43,173 nt of DNA. It comes from CAZFCK01 sp964517355 (GTDB taxonomy: Bacteria > Desulfobacterota > Desulfovibrionia > Desulfovibrionales > Desulfovibrionaceae). The stretch is from assembly GCA_964517355.1 (NCBI GenBank), contig CAZFCK010000010.1, positions 1-43,173 of the forward strand, written 5' to 3'. The translations under genes and the position numbers were made by a program. Every line of letters begins with the position of its first letter. Positions within the stretch are counted from its first letter, which is position 1. The notes beneath the pieces were generated by a model. That model was given only the letters and a program-made list of their open reading frames with translations. It did no database searches and was not told where the DNA came from. This document shows, piece by piece, positions 16,638-25,444 of the stretch.

Positions 16638-17750
16638 ATGAATATTGCAATTAGAGTTGATGCTTCTCTGGAAATCGGCACTGGTCATGTCTACCGCTGC
16701 CTTTCCCTTGCGGAGGCGTTGCGAAAAAACGGCGCCCGGATAGTGTTTCTCTGTAGAAACCAGGTTGCTAATTTGAGCGCACTGATACGTACCCAACAGT
16801 TTGCGGTAGAGTTGCTTCCATCAGTAGAAGCACTTCCCTCGTCTTCTTCCCCCATTCCTGCAGAACATGGGGCCCCTCCTCCGGCCCATGCTCATTGGCT
16901 TGGAGTGGAGCAACGAACCGACAGCATGCAATCCATCCAAGCGTTGCGAAATGGCATTCCATGGGATCTGCTGATTGTTGATCACTACGCCCTCGACTTC
17001 CGCTGGGAAGCCGCCATGCGCGCCGTGGTAAAACGCATCATGGTCATCGACGATCTTGAAGACAGAAACCATGATTGCGATGTCTTTCTCAATCCGAACC
17101 ATCTTGATGCCGCCTTGCAACGTCCGCAATGCACAGTGCCTGATCATTGCCTTATGCTGTTGGGGCCGGAATACGTCCTTTTGCGCCCCGAATTTCAGAT
17201 TGCTCGACGGTACGGGCAAATGCGCGGCAATGGAATCGCGAGAATTCTCGTGTACTTTGGTGGCAACGACCTTCATAATTTAACGGGGTTGACCCTCGAG
17301 GCTCTCGATTTCGAAAATTTGCGGCATCTCCTGGTGGATGTTGTCGTTGGTCCGGACAACCCTCATAGGCACGCTGTTGAAGAACTGGTCCGCACTAGGG
17401 CCAAAACACGACTTCACATACAACCGCCTAATTTTATAGAACTTCTTTTAAGGGCTGATCTTTGTATTGGAGCAGGCGGCACAACGACATGGGAACGCCT
17501 GTGTGTAGGTTTACCCAGCATCATCATTACTGTTGCCGAAAACCAAACTAATTTCGCCCGGAATCTACATCGTAAAAATTACGTTACGTGGATTGGCAAT
17601 GAAAAGGAATCAACCTCCCTAGATATTGCCAAGGCTATCCTTCAGGAAATATCGAGATTGCAGTCATTGCCCTTCATAACAAATACCATTACAGTCGATG
17701 GAGAGGGAGCATCTCGCGTAGCTCAATTTATTGCCTCAATCGCGTATTAA
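16638..17750 (+). CDS. pseG: PseG-like UDP-sugar hydrolase, copy 1
   Basis: This 370-aa protein belongs to the PseG family, which cleaves UDP from the diacetamido-trideoxy-altrose intermediate by C-O bond breakage in a GT-B fold related to MurG. The catalytic loop GTGHVYRC places His at residue 17, as in known PseG. LIVDHYALD, VIDDLEDR, ILVYFGGND and IGAGGTTTWERLCVGLPS follow in family order. A proline/serine-rich stretch near residues 65-95 is an apparent insertion. ATG 16638 begins at the family N-terminus, while in-frame GTG and TTG codons at 16626 and 16632 are also possible. It is followed by about 200 non-coding bases and then a second, diverged PseG homologue. Confidence 0.85.
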   Translation: MNIAIRVDASLEIGTGHVYRCLSLAEALRKNGARIVFLCRNQVANLSALIRTQQFAVELLPSVEALPSSSSPIPAEHGAPPPAHAHWLGVEQRTDSMQSIQALRNGIPWDLLIVDHYALDFRWEAAMRAVVKRIMVIDDLEDRNHDCDVFLNPNHLDAALQRPQCTVPDHCLMLLGPEYVLLRPEFQIARRYGQMRGNGIARILVYFGGNDLHNLTGLTLEALDFENLRHLLVDVVVGPDNPHRHAVEELVRTRAKTRLHIQPPNFIELLLRADLCIGAGGTTTWERLCVGLPSIIITVAENQTNFARNLHRKNYVTWIGNEKESTSLDIAKAILQEISRLQSLPFITNTITVDGEGASRVAQFIASIAY

Positions 17751-17957
17751 ATAATGAGTTTACATTGCAACTACCAGTCGTAAACAGGCAGTTGAACACG
17801 TAATTACTTTCTCAATAATGATTACAAAAACGCCACTTCCATAAATTAAATGCTTGTCACCATATGGACAAGGCGCATCATTTTCAACTATTACGTGTTT
17901 CAATTATTTATAAAAATGGACCCCCAACACTCCGTCATTTCGGTAAAACAATAAGCT

Positions 17958-19004
17958 ATGCATGCGAATGGACAAAAAATACTCATAAGAACCGATGCAG
18001 GTCCAAAAATCGGCATTGGGCACCTGATGCGCTGCCTCACCATAGCGCGAAAATGGGAAGAAATGGGAGGTGATGTATCATTGCTGATGTCTCCACTTGT
18101 CGAAGGGATAGAAGCGATGATCACCTCACAGGGATTTGCTCCCCTGCTTCATGACAATGAACCTGGCAGCATTGAGGATGCGCAGTATACCTCGAAACTT
18201 TTTCACGATATCAGTGCGTCCTGGTTAATAGCCGACGGTTATTGGTTCGGCACAGCTTTTCAACAAACGTTGGCGACAACCGTGGACAATACTCTCTATC
18301 TCGACCCGTTGGGCGCTCCTCAATATAACACCGCAAGAATTATCGTAAATCCTAATATTTATGCAAATGAAGCCTATTATGCCGAACGGGCTCCCCACAC
18401 GCGTTTGCTGCTGGGGCCGAAATATCTTCCCCTTCGTCCTGAATTTTTAAACCGCTCACCTACAAAAAGGGAACGCTGTCCGGTTCCTAGTACGCTATTG
18501 ATAAGCCTCGGTGGGGGCGATCCCGACAATATCACTGGCCATATTCTCCGCTTTCTGGAAAAGGTTGCATCCCCGCTCAACTGCATCGTTGTGGTGGGGC
18601 CTGCCAACTCCCATGTCTCAAACCTGAAAAGCTATGCTGCAACCAGTTGCATGTCCATAACCGTCCACCAATCGCCAAATAATATGCATGAATTATTTGA
18701 ACAGGCGGACATAGCCATTTTAGCTGGTGGATCAACGGTTTGGGAAGCTCTTTACATGGGCGTACCGACTATCTTAATGAGTTACGCAAGCAACCAGTTA
18801 CGGGTTGCCCCAAAGCTCCATGAATTGGGCTATGCACTATATGCGGGCCACTTTCGTGAAGCAATCCCCGATCAACTCGGAGAGCACTTGCACAATCTTA
18901 TACATGATCATACTCGTTACGCTGAACTGTCCGCTCACGGCATTGATTTGATAGACGGCAAAGGCATTGAACGAATTGTTAACGAAATGCTCACATTGCA
19001 ATAA
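17958..19004 (+). CDS. PseG-like UDP-sugar hydrolase, copy 2
   Basis: This 348-aa PseG-family protein carries the catalytic loop GIGHLMRC with His22, LIADGYWFG, LYLDPLGAP, TLLISLGGGDPDN and ILAGGSTVWEALYMGVP. It is clearly homologous to the preceding gene but diverged throughout. Substrate-contacting segments differ, for example DPLGAPQYN against the DDLED of copy 1. This suggests a different UDP- or CMP-sugar substrate rather than a simple duplicate. There is no obvious ribosome site. An ATP-grasp gene follows after 26 bases. Both copies keep the catalytic histidine, so neither looks dead. Confidence 0.82.
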   Translation: MHANGQKILIRTDAGPKIGIGHLMRCLTIARKWEEMGGDVSLLMSPLVEGIEAMITSQGFAPLLHDNEPGSIEDAQYTSKLFHDISASWLIADGYWFGTAFQQTLATTVDNTLYLDPLGAPQYNTARIIVNPNIYANEAYYAERAPHTRLLLGPKYLPLRPEFLNRSPTKRERCPVPSTLLISLGGGDPDNITGHILRFLEKVASPLNCIVVVGPANSHVSNLKSYAATSCMSITVHQSPNNMHELFEQADIAILAGGSTVWEALYMGVPTILMSYASNQLRVAPKLHELGYALYAGHFREAIPDQLGEHLHNLIHDHTRYAELSAHGIDLIDGKGIERIVNEMLTLQ

Positions 19005-19030
19005 AATTAAGCTCGGATTGGGAACCTTAT

Positions 19031-20152
19031 ATGAAAAAGCATGCGTTGATTCTTGGCACTCTGGCGGGACAGGCGGAGGCAATGGAATGGCTTCAGGATC
19101 ATGATTGGTTAGTTTCCGCCTGCGGTCATGTAAAAGAAGGACCCGGTGTGGAAGTTGCTGATAATTTTTATCTAGTCGACATCTTGGATATTCAGAAAGT
19201 CGCTGACCTTGCCCGCGAGATTAAAGCGGATGTTGTCTATTCCTTTGGGTCGGACATTGCCATGCCTACCATAGCCAAAGTCAGTGAACTCCTCGGATTG
19301 CCGTGCTTTTTTGATGTGGAAACGACAGATATTCTGCATCGCAAGGTGCTTTTGCGCAAATTCCTCAATGAAAACAACATAAGTGCGACAGCCTATAAAC
19401 GTGTTCGTACTGAAGAAGACTTGGAGGGCTTTACCGTTTTCCCCGCCATATTAAAACCGGCCGATAGTCAAGGCCAACGCGGCATTGCTATTGTCAATTC
19501 CATCCAAGATGCAGCTCGGTTTTTGCCCCAAAGTCTGGCGGCATCAAAAACAAGTGAAGCCATTATTGAGGAACTCATTGATGGTCCAGAAATTTCGGTG
19601 CATTCATTTATAGTCGATGGTGAACTTAAATTGTTCATTCCCTCGGATAGGCACACATGGCAAGGCCCTGCGGTAGGCATACCAACCGGCCATGTTATAC
19701 CTTCACGCTTTGCTTCGGAGAATGATGTGTCCGAAGTTCGTGAAATCGTGCTTTCTTGTATTAAGGCCTTGAAAATTAAAAACGGTCTACTGTACTTCCA
19801 GATGAAACTCAGCAAAACCAAAGGCCCAAAAATCATAGAAATTGCTCCCCGCCTTGATGGGTGTCATATGTGGAGACTTATCGAATATTGCACTGGCGTT
19901 AATCTCTTTGCGGCTTGTTTTGAGCGACTGATGGATATCCCTTGGCATGACACCCCTCGCCTCTCCTCGCCGGACGCCTATTCTCTTTGGTTTTTCCTGC
20001 AAAAGACCGGCGAACCGTTCCAAGAGGATCTTCATTCCTTACCGTCTGATAAGGAATGTGTGTATAAGCAATTTATCTATAATCAAAATGATAAGGTGAG
20101 ATTCACCAATGGCGTCATTGAGAAAGTCGGATACTATATCGTAAAAGATTAA
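19031..20152 (+). CDS. ATP-grasp ligase of the CarB/PurK-like type in the nonulosonate island
   Basis: This 373-aa protein shows the three ATP-grasp parts: a Rossmann-like N-domain (1-95), Lys142 in ILKPADSQGQRG of the ATP lid, the IIEELIDGPEISVHSF strand (178-193), and the metal-binding EIAPRLDG (Glu270, Arg274). Such enzymes join a carboxylate to an amine through an acyl-phosphate. Its substrate cannot be read from sequence. Context (pseC makes a free 4-amine, no pseH present) suggests it ligates an amino acid or other acid to the amino sugar. A GGGAA ribosome site lies before the ATG. It is in a run with pseG copy 2 and the SDR that follows. The core and length look complete. Confidence 0.8.
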   Translation: MKKHALILGTLAGQAEAMEWLQDHDWLVSACGHVKEGPGVEVADNFYLVDILDIQKVADLAREIKADVVYSFGSDIAMPTIAKVSELLGLPCFFDVETTDILHRKVLLRKFLNENNISATAYKRVRTEEDLEGFTVFPAILKPADSQGQRGIAIVNSIQDAARFLPQSLAASKTSEAIIEELIDGPEISVHSFIVDGELKLFIPSDRHTWQGPAVGIPTGHVIPSRFASENDVSEVREIVLSCIKALKIKNGLLYFQMKLSKTKGPKIIEIAPRLDGCHMWRLIEYCTGVNLFAACFERLMDIPWHDTPRLSSPDAYSLWFFLQKTGEPFQEDLHSLPSDKECVYKQFIYNQNDKVRFTNGVIEKVGYYIVKD

Positions 20153-20167
20153 TTTTAAGGGTGCACA

Positions 20168-21097
20168 ATGAAAAAAATCGTTATAACGGGCGCTCGCGGC
20201 TTCATTGGCAGGTATCTCACTAGAAGGCTGGCGTCTAAGGGCTATGATGTTTTGGGACTAGGCAGGATTCCGCAGAGTGATAAATTGGGCATGGTTGATT
20301 TATCGAACAATTCAATACGTGATGACGGACTCACTCTCCGGGAGTATCTATGCAAGGCCCAGGTTGTCATTCATCTAGCAGCAAAACAGGTTGATGACCC
20401 AAAAGCGCCCGTTAGCGATTATTTTTCATCCCATCTAGTGGCTACGGAACAGATATGTCGCGCTCTGGATGTGGAGCATGCCGAGAAAGTAATATTTGCC
20501 TCCTCAAGGTTAGTGTATTCTGGCTCCATTCAAGGCGATATCTCGGAATCAGCTCCTTGTTTTCCTGATACGACGTATGGTCTGTGCAAAAAATTTGCTG
20601 AGGATCTGCTCAATTATTATGCAGCCAAAGGTAGTTGGAATAGTATTTCATTGCGGTTAGGTCAGGTCTACGGTCCAGACCCGAGGATGAGAGGAGCCAT
20701 TTCACGGTTTATGAAACAGGCCATGGAAACAGGACGAATAACCGTATTTGGGCAAGGAATGGCCATCCGTGATTTTATCTACCTTGAAGATGTTCTGGAC
20801 GCTTTTGAAAAGGCGGTGGAAGTAAATGCCCCAACAGGTGCGTACAATATCGGAAGCTGCAGTGGCTTTTCTATTTTGGATCTGGCCAAAGCTGTGAAGG
20901 ACCAGTTCACAGATCCTCCAGCCGTAATTATCCATCAACATGTGGAAAATGAAGATCAAAGTAGATATGTCATGAACTGTCGGCAAGCGGGAACGTATTT
21001 GGGATGGCGTCCCAATTGGTCTCTCGCACAAGCAATTCATGAACTATATTCTTTTTTTCAAAAACAACATGATAGACATCAAAATATTGCGGGTTGA
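20168..21097 (+). CDS. NAD-dependent epimerase/dehydratase (extended SDR)
   Basis: This 309-aa protein has GARGFIGRYL (8-17) for NAD binding, catalytic Ser112/113 (FASSRLVYS) and Tyr137-x3-Lys141 (YGLCK). The C-terminal half carries RDFIYLEDV and YNIGS, typical of sugar-nucleotide epimerases and dehydratases. A good AAGGG ribosome site precedes the ATG, which lies 15 bases after the ATP-grasp stop. It probably shapes a second sugar nucleotide or a modification of the nonulosonate. Exact specificity cannot be told. GC content here is already lower than in pseB-pseC, and falls sharply in the next gene. Confidence 0.8.
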   Translation: MKKIVITGARGFIGRYLTRRLASKGYDVLGLGRIPQSDKLGMVDLSNNSIRDDGLTLREYLCKAQVVIHLAAKQVDDPKAPVSDYFSSHLVATEQICRALDVEHAEKVIFASSRLVYSGSIQGDISESAPCFPDTTYGLCKKFAEDLLNYYAAKGSWNSISLRLGQVYGPDPRMRGAISRFMKQAMETGRITVFGQGMAIRDFIYLEDVLDAFEKAVEVNAPTGAYNIGSCSGFSILDLAKAVKDQFTDPPAVIIHQHVENEDQSRYVMNCRQAGTYLGWRPNWSLAQAIHELYSFFQKQHDRHQNIAG

Positions 21098-21105
21098 CAA
21101 AAAAA

Positions 21106-21918
21106 ATGAATGGAATCTCAATAATTGTATTAACATATAATACACCGGACCATATCAACAATTTATTAGTTTCTTTTTCAAAAATAAATACCTATCAACC
21201 GTTTGAATTCATAATCATAGATCATGGCACTGAAAATCAAACATTCTCGAGAACACTTGAATATAGCACCAAATTTTATATACGGCATATAAAGAGATGC
21301 AAAAACTACTCGTTCTCCGAATCATGTAATCACGGCGCCAAATACGCCAGATACCCGTTCTTACTTTTCCTAAACAATGACATCATTTATACAAACGATG
21401 TCATTCAACCATGTATCTCCGCGTTAGAAGATAACTCTATAGGCATAGTAGGAATTCGATTAGATGACATTTCAGACAATACCAACAAAGAAAGTTCAAA
21501 AGTACAGCATGCTGGAATTGATTTTATCTGGAATGATCGGCGTCAATACCATCAACCCGAGCAGATAAGATACGGTTCTATAGCGGAGTTCACAAAATCA
21601 TATAAGAGAAAAGATAAAAAAATAGAATCAGTTCCTGCTGTCACAGGCGCCTTTATGGCGTGCAGAAAACATGATTTTTCCATCCTTAATGGCTTTAACG
21701 AAGATTATTATTACGGGCTAGAAGATATTGACCTGTGCCTTAGGATGAAGAAAAATCTCAAAAAGAAATGCGTTTGCATCAACTGGCTAAGCCTAGAACA
21801 TAAGGAGCAAGCGACTCGCAAACAAATGCCACAAGATTTTATCCACAAAAACCATGCCCTATTCAAACAAAATTGGGAAAACTACATTAAAAAAACAATT
21901 ATCAAAAAAATGATATAA
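21106..21918 (+). CDS. Family 2 glycosyltransferase (rhamnosyltransferase-like)
   Basis: This 270-aa GT-A fold enzyme begins MNGISIIVLTYNTPDHINNL. The metal/donor site is LFLNNDI near residue 87, and the acceptor-side motif VTGAFMACRK precedes the GLEDIDLCLRMKK block near 205-217, the ED-type signature of GT2. It is lysine-rich and strongly AT-biased, unlike pseB-pseC. A TTG at 21094 overlapping the SDR stop would add four residues, but ATG 21106 is more natural. It ends 25 bases before the stop of the converging sulfotransferase gene. No terminator is visible in that tiny gap. Confidence 0.85.
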   Translation: MNGISIIVLTYNTPDHINNLLVSFSKINTYQPFEFIIIDHGTENQTFSRTLEYSTKFYIRHIKRCKNYSFSESCNHGAKYARYPFLLFLNNDIIYTNDVIQPCISALEDNSIGIVGIRLDDISDNTNKESSKVQHAGIDFIWNDRRQYHQPEQIRYGSIAEFTKSYKRKDKKIESVPAVTGAFMACRKHDFSILNGFNEDYYYGLEDIDLCLRMKKNLKKKCVCINWLSLEHKEQATRKQMPQDFIHKNHALFKQNWENYIKKTIIKKMI

Positions 21919-21943
21919 TAAGAATAAACAATGATCAACAAAA

Positions 21944-24900
21944 CTAATCTTTAATTGAATCATTGAATATTTTATTCATACGTTCAACAGCGGCTGTCGA
22001 AGTCCTACGCAATAATAAGACATCTATTAATTTTCCGAAGAAACACCCCATCCTCCACCTCCGAGACTTTAATAACAATTTAAAATCGTTATCTAACTCA
22101 TGAAACCATTTTGAAAATTGTCTATTCTGATCACGCCAGTTTCTCGCGTTGAGCAAATCACGCTTAGCATTTCTAAGATTAGCATGAAGTCGTCTTACCT
22201 CATCACGCCATTCCCTAGCATTGAGCAGATCGCTTTTAGCGCGCATCAAAGCCTGCTTCTCAGATTCAAGAGAGCTATTGCAATCAGAAATTTGTATTTG
22301 TAATCTTTCCAGTTGTTCCTCTAAATCAACATTAAGTGTATAGTAGGCCTTGGTAAGTTCGATTTGGGAACCGTATTGATTTTTAAATTCAGCAAGAGAA
22401 TTATTTAAGTTAATCGAATAGTTCTCCTGCTGTAAATACTGTTGCTGAATCAAATCATGGTTTTTTTTAGCGTTATGCAATTCCAAAACAAGACCATTGA
22501 TTTGTTGCTTATAGTCAGAATGCAACATATCAATATCATTCTTATACACGGAACACATCTGCTGACAGCTTGCCAACTGAGCGTCAAAATCAGATTGCCT
22601 TTGAATGAATGATTGGACCTGCGATCTATAAAAATCCAATTCACTATGGAGTTTATGTACATTTTCTTCATATTCAAGCAAAAGAGCTTTATGTTCCTCA
22701 ATATCATCCTTGCATGACATCAAATCATTAGCATATATTGCAAGAGATTCCCTAGCCTCTAGCAATGAATTGCGTTCTATTTCAATTTCTTGTGATAATT
22801 CCTTATTAATAGCATTTGCGGATTCAAGTTCAGATCTAAGCTTAGCAAGTTCCAAGGTAGCATCATTCAACATTTGTTCAGTATTAGCATTGATTTCGGC
22901 ATGATGCTCAAGATCTTCTGAAATTTTATTTTTAAGCAATTTAAGATTATCAAGTTCTGCCAAAGTTGATGACAATCGCGATGATGTGTCATTCAATTCA
23001 TTTTTAATTTGTATTTGGCTCTCACGTTCCAAACGAAGAGTATCCAAAATTTGTTCTTTGTAATCAATTGCTTTTCGCAATGAATCTTCAAGAGTTTGTT
23101 TTTCAAAGGCAAAACGGTTGTTTAAAATTTGAATCTCAGAGGAATGAACATCTTTCAAATGCTGATATTTTGATTTTTCATCAACCAAACGCAATTCAAA
23201 ATCAGATATAATTTGTTGAGAATGAACATTCAAGGAATTCAACCTATCTACATCTTTTTGTAAAGATGAATTAGATTTTTGAGATGCATCATGTTTAGCG
23301 TTAAGATCTTGTAATTTCTTTTTAAAAACCTTTAATTCGGCATTTAAATCTGAAATTTGATTTCGAAAATTTTCAGATGCCGTCTTATACTCATTTAATT
23401 CGGCTACTATTTTATCAGTTTCATCAGCGTTCTTTTTTGAGTTGTCATTGATAGTCTTATTCAATTGAGATATTATTTTATCTTTAGTAGCAATATCATA
23501 AATTTTTAATTCCAACTCTGAAGAAATATTTAAAATATTCTTTTGTAAATCATCATTGAGATTGTTGATCTCAGATAATTCACTTGCAAGGCGAGAAATT
23601 TCTAAATTTTTCTCTGAAGACAGAGAATCTAATTGGCTTTGTAAATAAGAAATGGTCTTTTGACTAGTGGACAAATCAGCCTTGACTTTATCATGCTCGA
23701 TTTGCTGAGAAGACAATTGAGATAGCAAGGATGAAACATCTTTTTTAACTTGAAGAATTGAGTTATTTTTGGATTCAGCGAGAAAATCGTAGCTTTCTTT
23801 TAGATCAGAAATTTGCTTTTGATAACATGCACATTTTGCATCGAGAGAGCTGTTCAACTGTACAAGTTTATCGTAGTCGGAAGACTGTTGAACAATTTGG
23901 TTTTCCAAAGCGGTGCATGAAGCTATTTTGTTCTCAAGCTTATCTTGGTAATCAGAAATAATAGATCCAATTTTAGAAACATCATGATCAACCTTAATCC
24001 AAATAGAAATAGCCAAAGGGACATCATCAATATCATCAAATATGTTGAAGTTTAACATTGAAGAAATGTCAGAGCAGAGTATTGTTGTGCAGCCGGGAAC
24101 GGGAAGCAGATAAGAAGATTCAAGAGACATAATTGAGAAGAAATCATCAAGTGAAGAATATTCACGAAGCACAGAATCTGTAGATTTGTTGAAAATTTTA
24201 AGACTAGAAATTTGAACAATTCCGTATGAATTAGTGGGTGAAAATTTCAACCCATTTAATTTATATCTATCGACAGAATCAAAATCAACAATTATATTTT
24301 GCCATTCACCAGGATTTAACACAAAAGTTCCAGCCTCCTGCGAAAAAAAGCGAGAACCAGCAGGAGAGATTTTATCATCTATATAAAAATGGCAAAAACG
24401 AATCTGTTGCAACTGAGAAGACTTCAACAACTGAAAATCACGTTGAGTTGAAACATTAAGCTGCTTTTTCTCATAGTCACCAATGAGATCTAAAAGCCTA
24501 TTAAAAACACCCAATGAAAAATCAATATTGTCTGCAGAAGAATGTGAAAGAGGACTTGTTGAAGCATTTAATTCATGCAGACCAACAAGAGGATAATACT
24601 GCACCATAGAGTCATCAGAACTATCTCTAGATAAAGTTGAACGGACTCCGAAACTAAGTAATTGATTATAAACTGTATTAAAATGCGAAAAAAACTTATC
24701 ATCATTAAAACTTGAATTTATTGCATGATGTTTCAATTCAGGATGAATATACTGAAAAAGACTTCCATAATTTGAATTTAAACAATAGTCACCAAAATTG
24801 ATAGAATTTAGAATACCCTGAAGAGCATTGATTGGATTCGCAACAATTTGATCATACGAAACAATAGAATAATCCAAATTCCTACAGGAACGTAATGCAT

Positions 24901-25402
24901 CACGATTATAATTCATCCATAGCAAATGCCCCTTGTCAAGTTCCAGATCGAATTTAGTTTTCAGAGAATAAGCGACTTCCATAGGGTGGCGTAGCAGCAC
25001 AACAATAGCCGGCGTAATGTTCAAACTTTTAAAACTTCTCAACCACAAAGGAAAGAAACGACATAACGCCGGATCGACAAGAGCAAAAGGCACATTTTTT
25101 TCTGTGACAATATGCAAATAATGGTCAATGGCAGTTGTGGCATTATGGGCAGCATGACTATCCATCCATCCAACTGGTAAATTGCCAACCATATCCCATT
25201 TGCATCCAAGTTCACTAAACAAAGTGCTGTGTATTATATTTATTTGACTAATATTGTTAGAGAAATTATTTTTATCAAAATTAGCAGAGTCAATTGTATG
25301 AGCAGTCCTGAAGCCCAATGCCGTCAAGCAATCAGACAAAACGGTGTTGCCACTGCGATACATACTGAGAACTGCTACAATCTGATTAGAGCTTTGCATC
25401 AT
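21944..25402 (-). CDS. Giant sulfotransferase-coiled-coil protein
   Basis: This protein has about 1,152 aa. Residues 1-260 form a sulfotransferase-like domain: SMYRSGNTVL is the PAPS 5'-phosphosulfate loop and VVLLRHPMEVAYS the 3'-phosphate site. A beta-rich middle region (to about 470) has unknown function. A very long coiled coil (about 480-1080) is rich in Leu, Gln, Ser and Lys heptads. The tail repeats RDLLNAR-W-RD and ends in a SRRWRMG segment, an ending seen in some coiled-coil glycosyl- and sulfotransferases. ATG 25402 is preceded by AAGGA. Strong AT bias suggests transfer. It follows the TPR gene by 42 bases and probably shares its transcript. It may sulfate the island's glycan. Confidence 0.72.
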   Translation of the reverse strand: MMQSSNQIVAVLSMYRSGNTVLSDCLTALGFRTAHTIDSANFDKNNFSNNISQINIIHSTLFSELGCKWDMVGNLPVGWMDSHAAHNATTAIDHYLHIVTEKNVPFALVDPALCRFFPLWLRSFKSLNITPAIVVLLRHPMEVAYSLKTKFDLELDKGHLLWMNYNRDALRSCRNLDYSIVSYDQIVANPINALQGILNSINFGDYCLNSNYGSLFQYIHPELKHHAINSSFNDDKFFSHFNTVYNQLLSFGVRSTLSRDSSDDSMVQYYPLVGLHELNASTSPLSHSSADNIDFSLGVFNRLLDLIGDYEKKQLNVSTQRDFQLLKSSQLQQIRFCHFYIDDKISPAGSRFFSQEAGTFVLNPGEWQNIIVDFDSVDRYKLNGLKFSPTNSYGIVQISSLKIFNKSTDSVLREYSSLDDFFSIMSLESSYLLPVPGCTTILCSDISSMLNFNIFDDIDDVPLAISIWIKVDHDVSKIGSIISDYQDKLENKIASCTALENQIVQQSSDYDKLVQLNSSLDAKCACYQKQISDLKESYDFLAESKNNSILQVKKDVSSLLSQLSSQQIEHDKVKADLSTSQKTISYLQSQLDSLSSEKNLEISRLASELSEINNLNDDLQKNILNISSELELKIYDIATKDKIISQLNKTINDNSKKNADETDKIVAELNEYKTASENFRNQISDLNAELKVFKKKLQDLNAKHDASQKSNSSLQKDVDRLNSLNVHSQQIISDFELRLVDEKSKYQHLKDVHSSEIQILNNRFAFEKQTLEDSLRKAIDYKEQILDTLRLERESQIQIKNELNDTSSRLSSTLAELDNLKLLKNKISEDLEHHAEINANTEQMLNDATLELAKLRSELESANAINKELSQEIEIERNSLLEARESLAIYANDLMSCKDDIEEHKALLLEYEENVHKLHSELDFYRSQVQSFIQRQSDFDAQLASCQQMCSVYKNDIDMLHSDYKQQINGLVLELHNAKKNHDLIQQQYLQQENYSINLNNSLAEFKNQYGSQIELTKAYYTLNVDLEEQLERLQIQISDCNSSLESEKQALMRAKSDLLNAREWRDEVRRLHANLRNAKRDLLNARNWRDQNRQFSKWFHELDNDFKLLLKSRRWRMGCFFGKLIDVLLLRRTSTAAVERMNKIFNDSIKD

Positions 25403-25444
25403 TGTGTCCTTATGAATTACAGCCAAAATAAGATTATAAAATAT

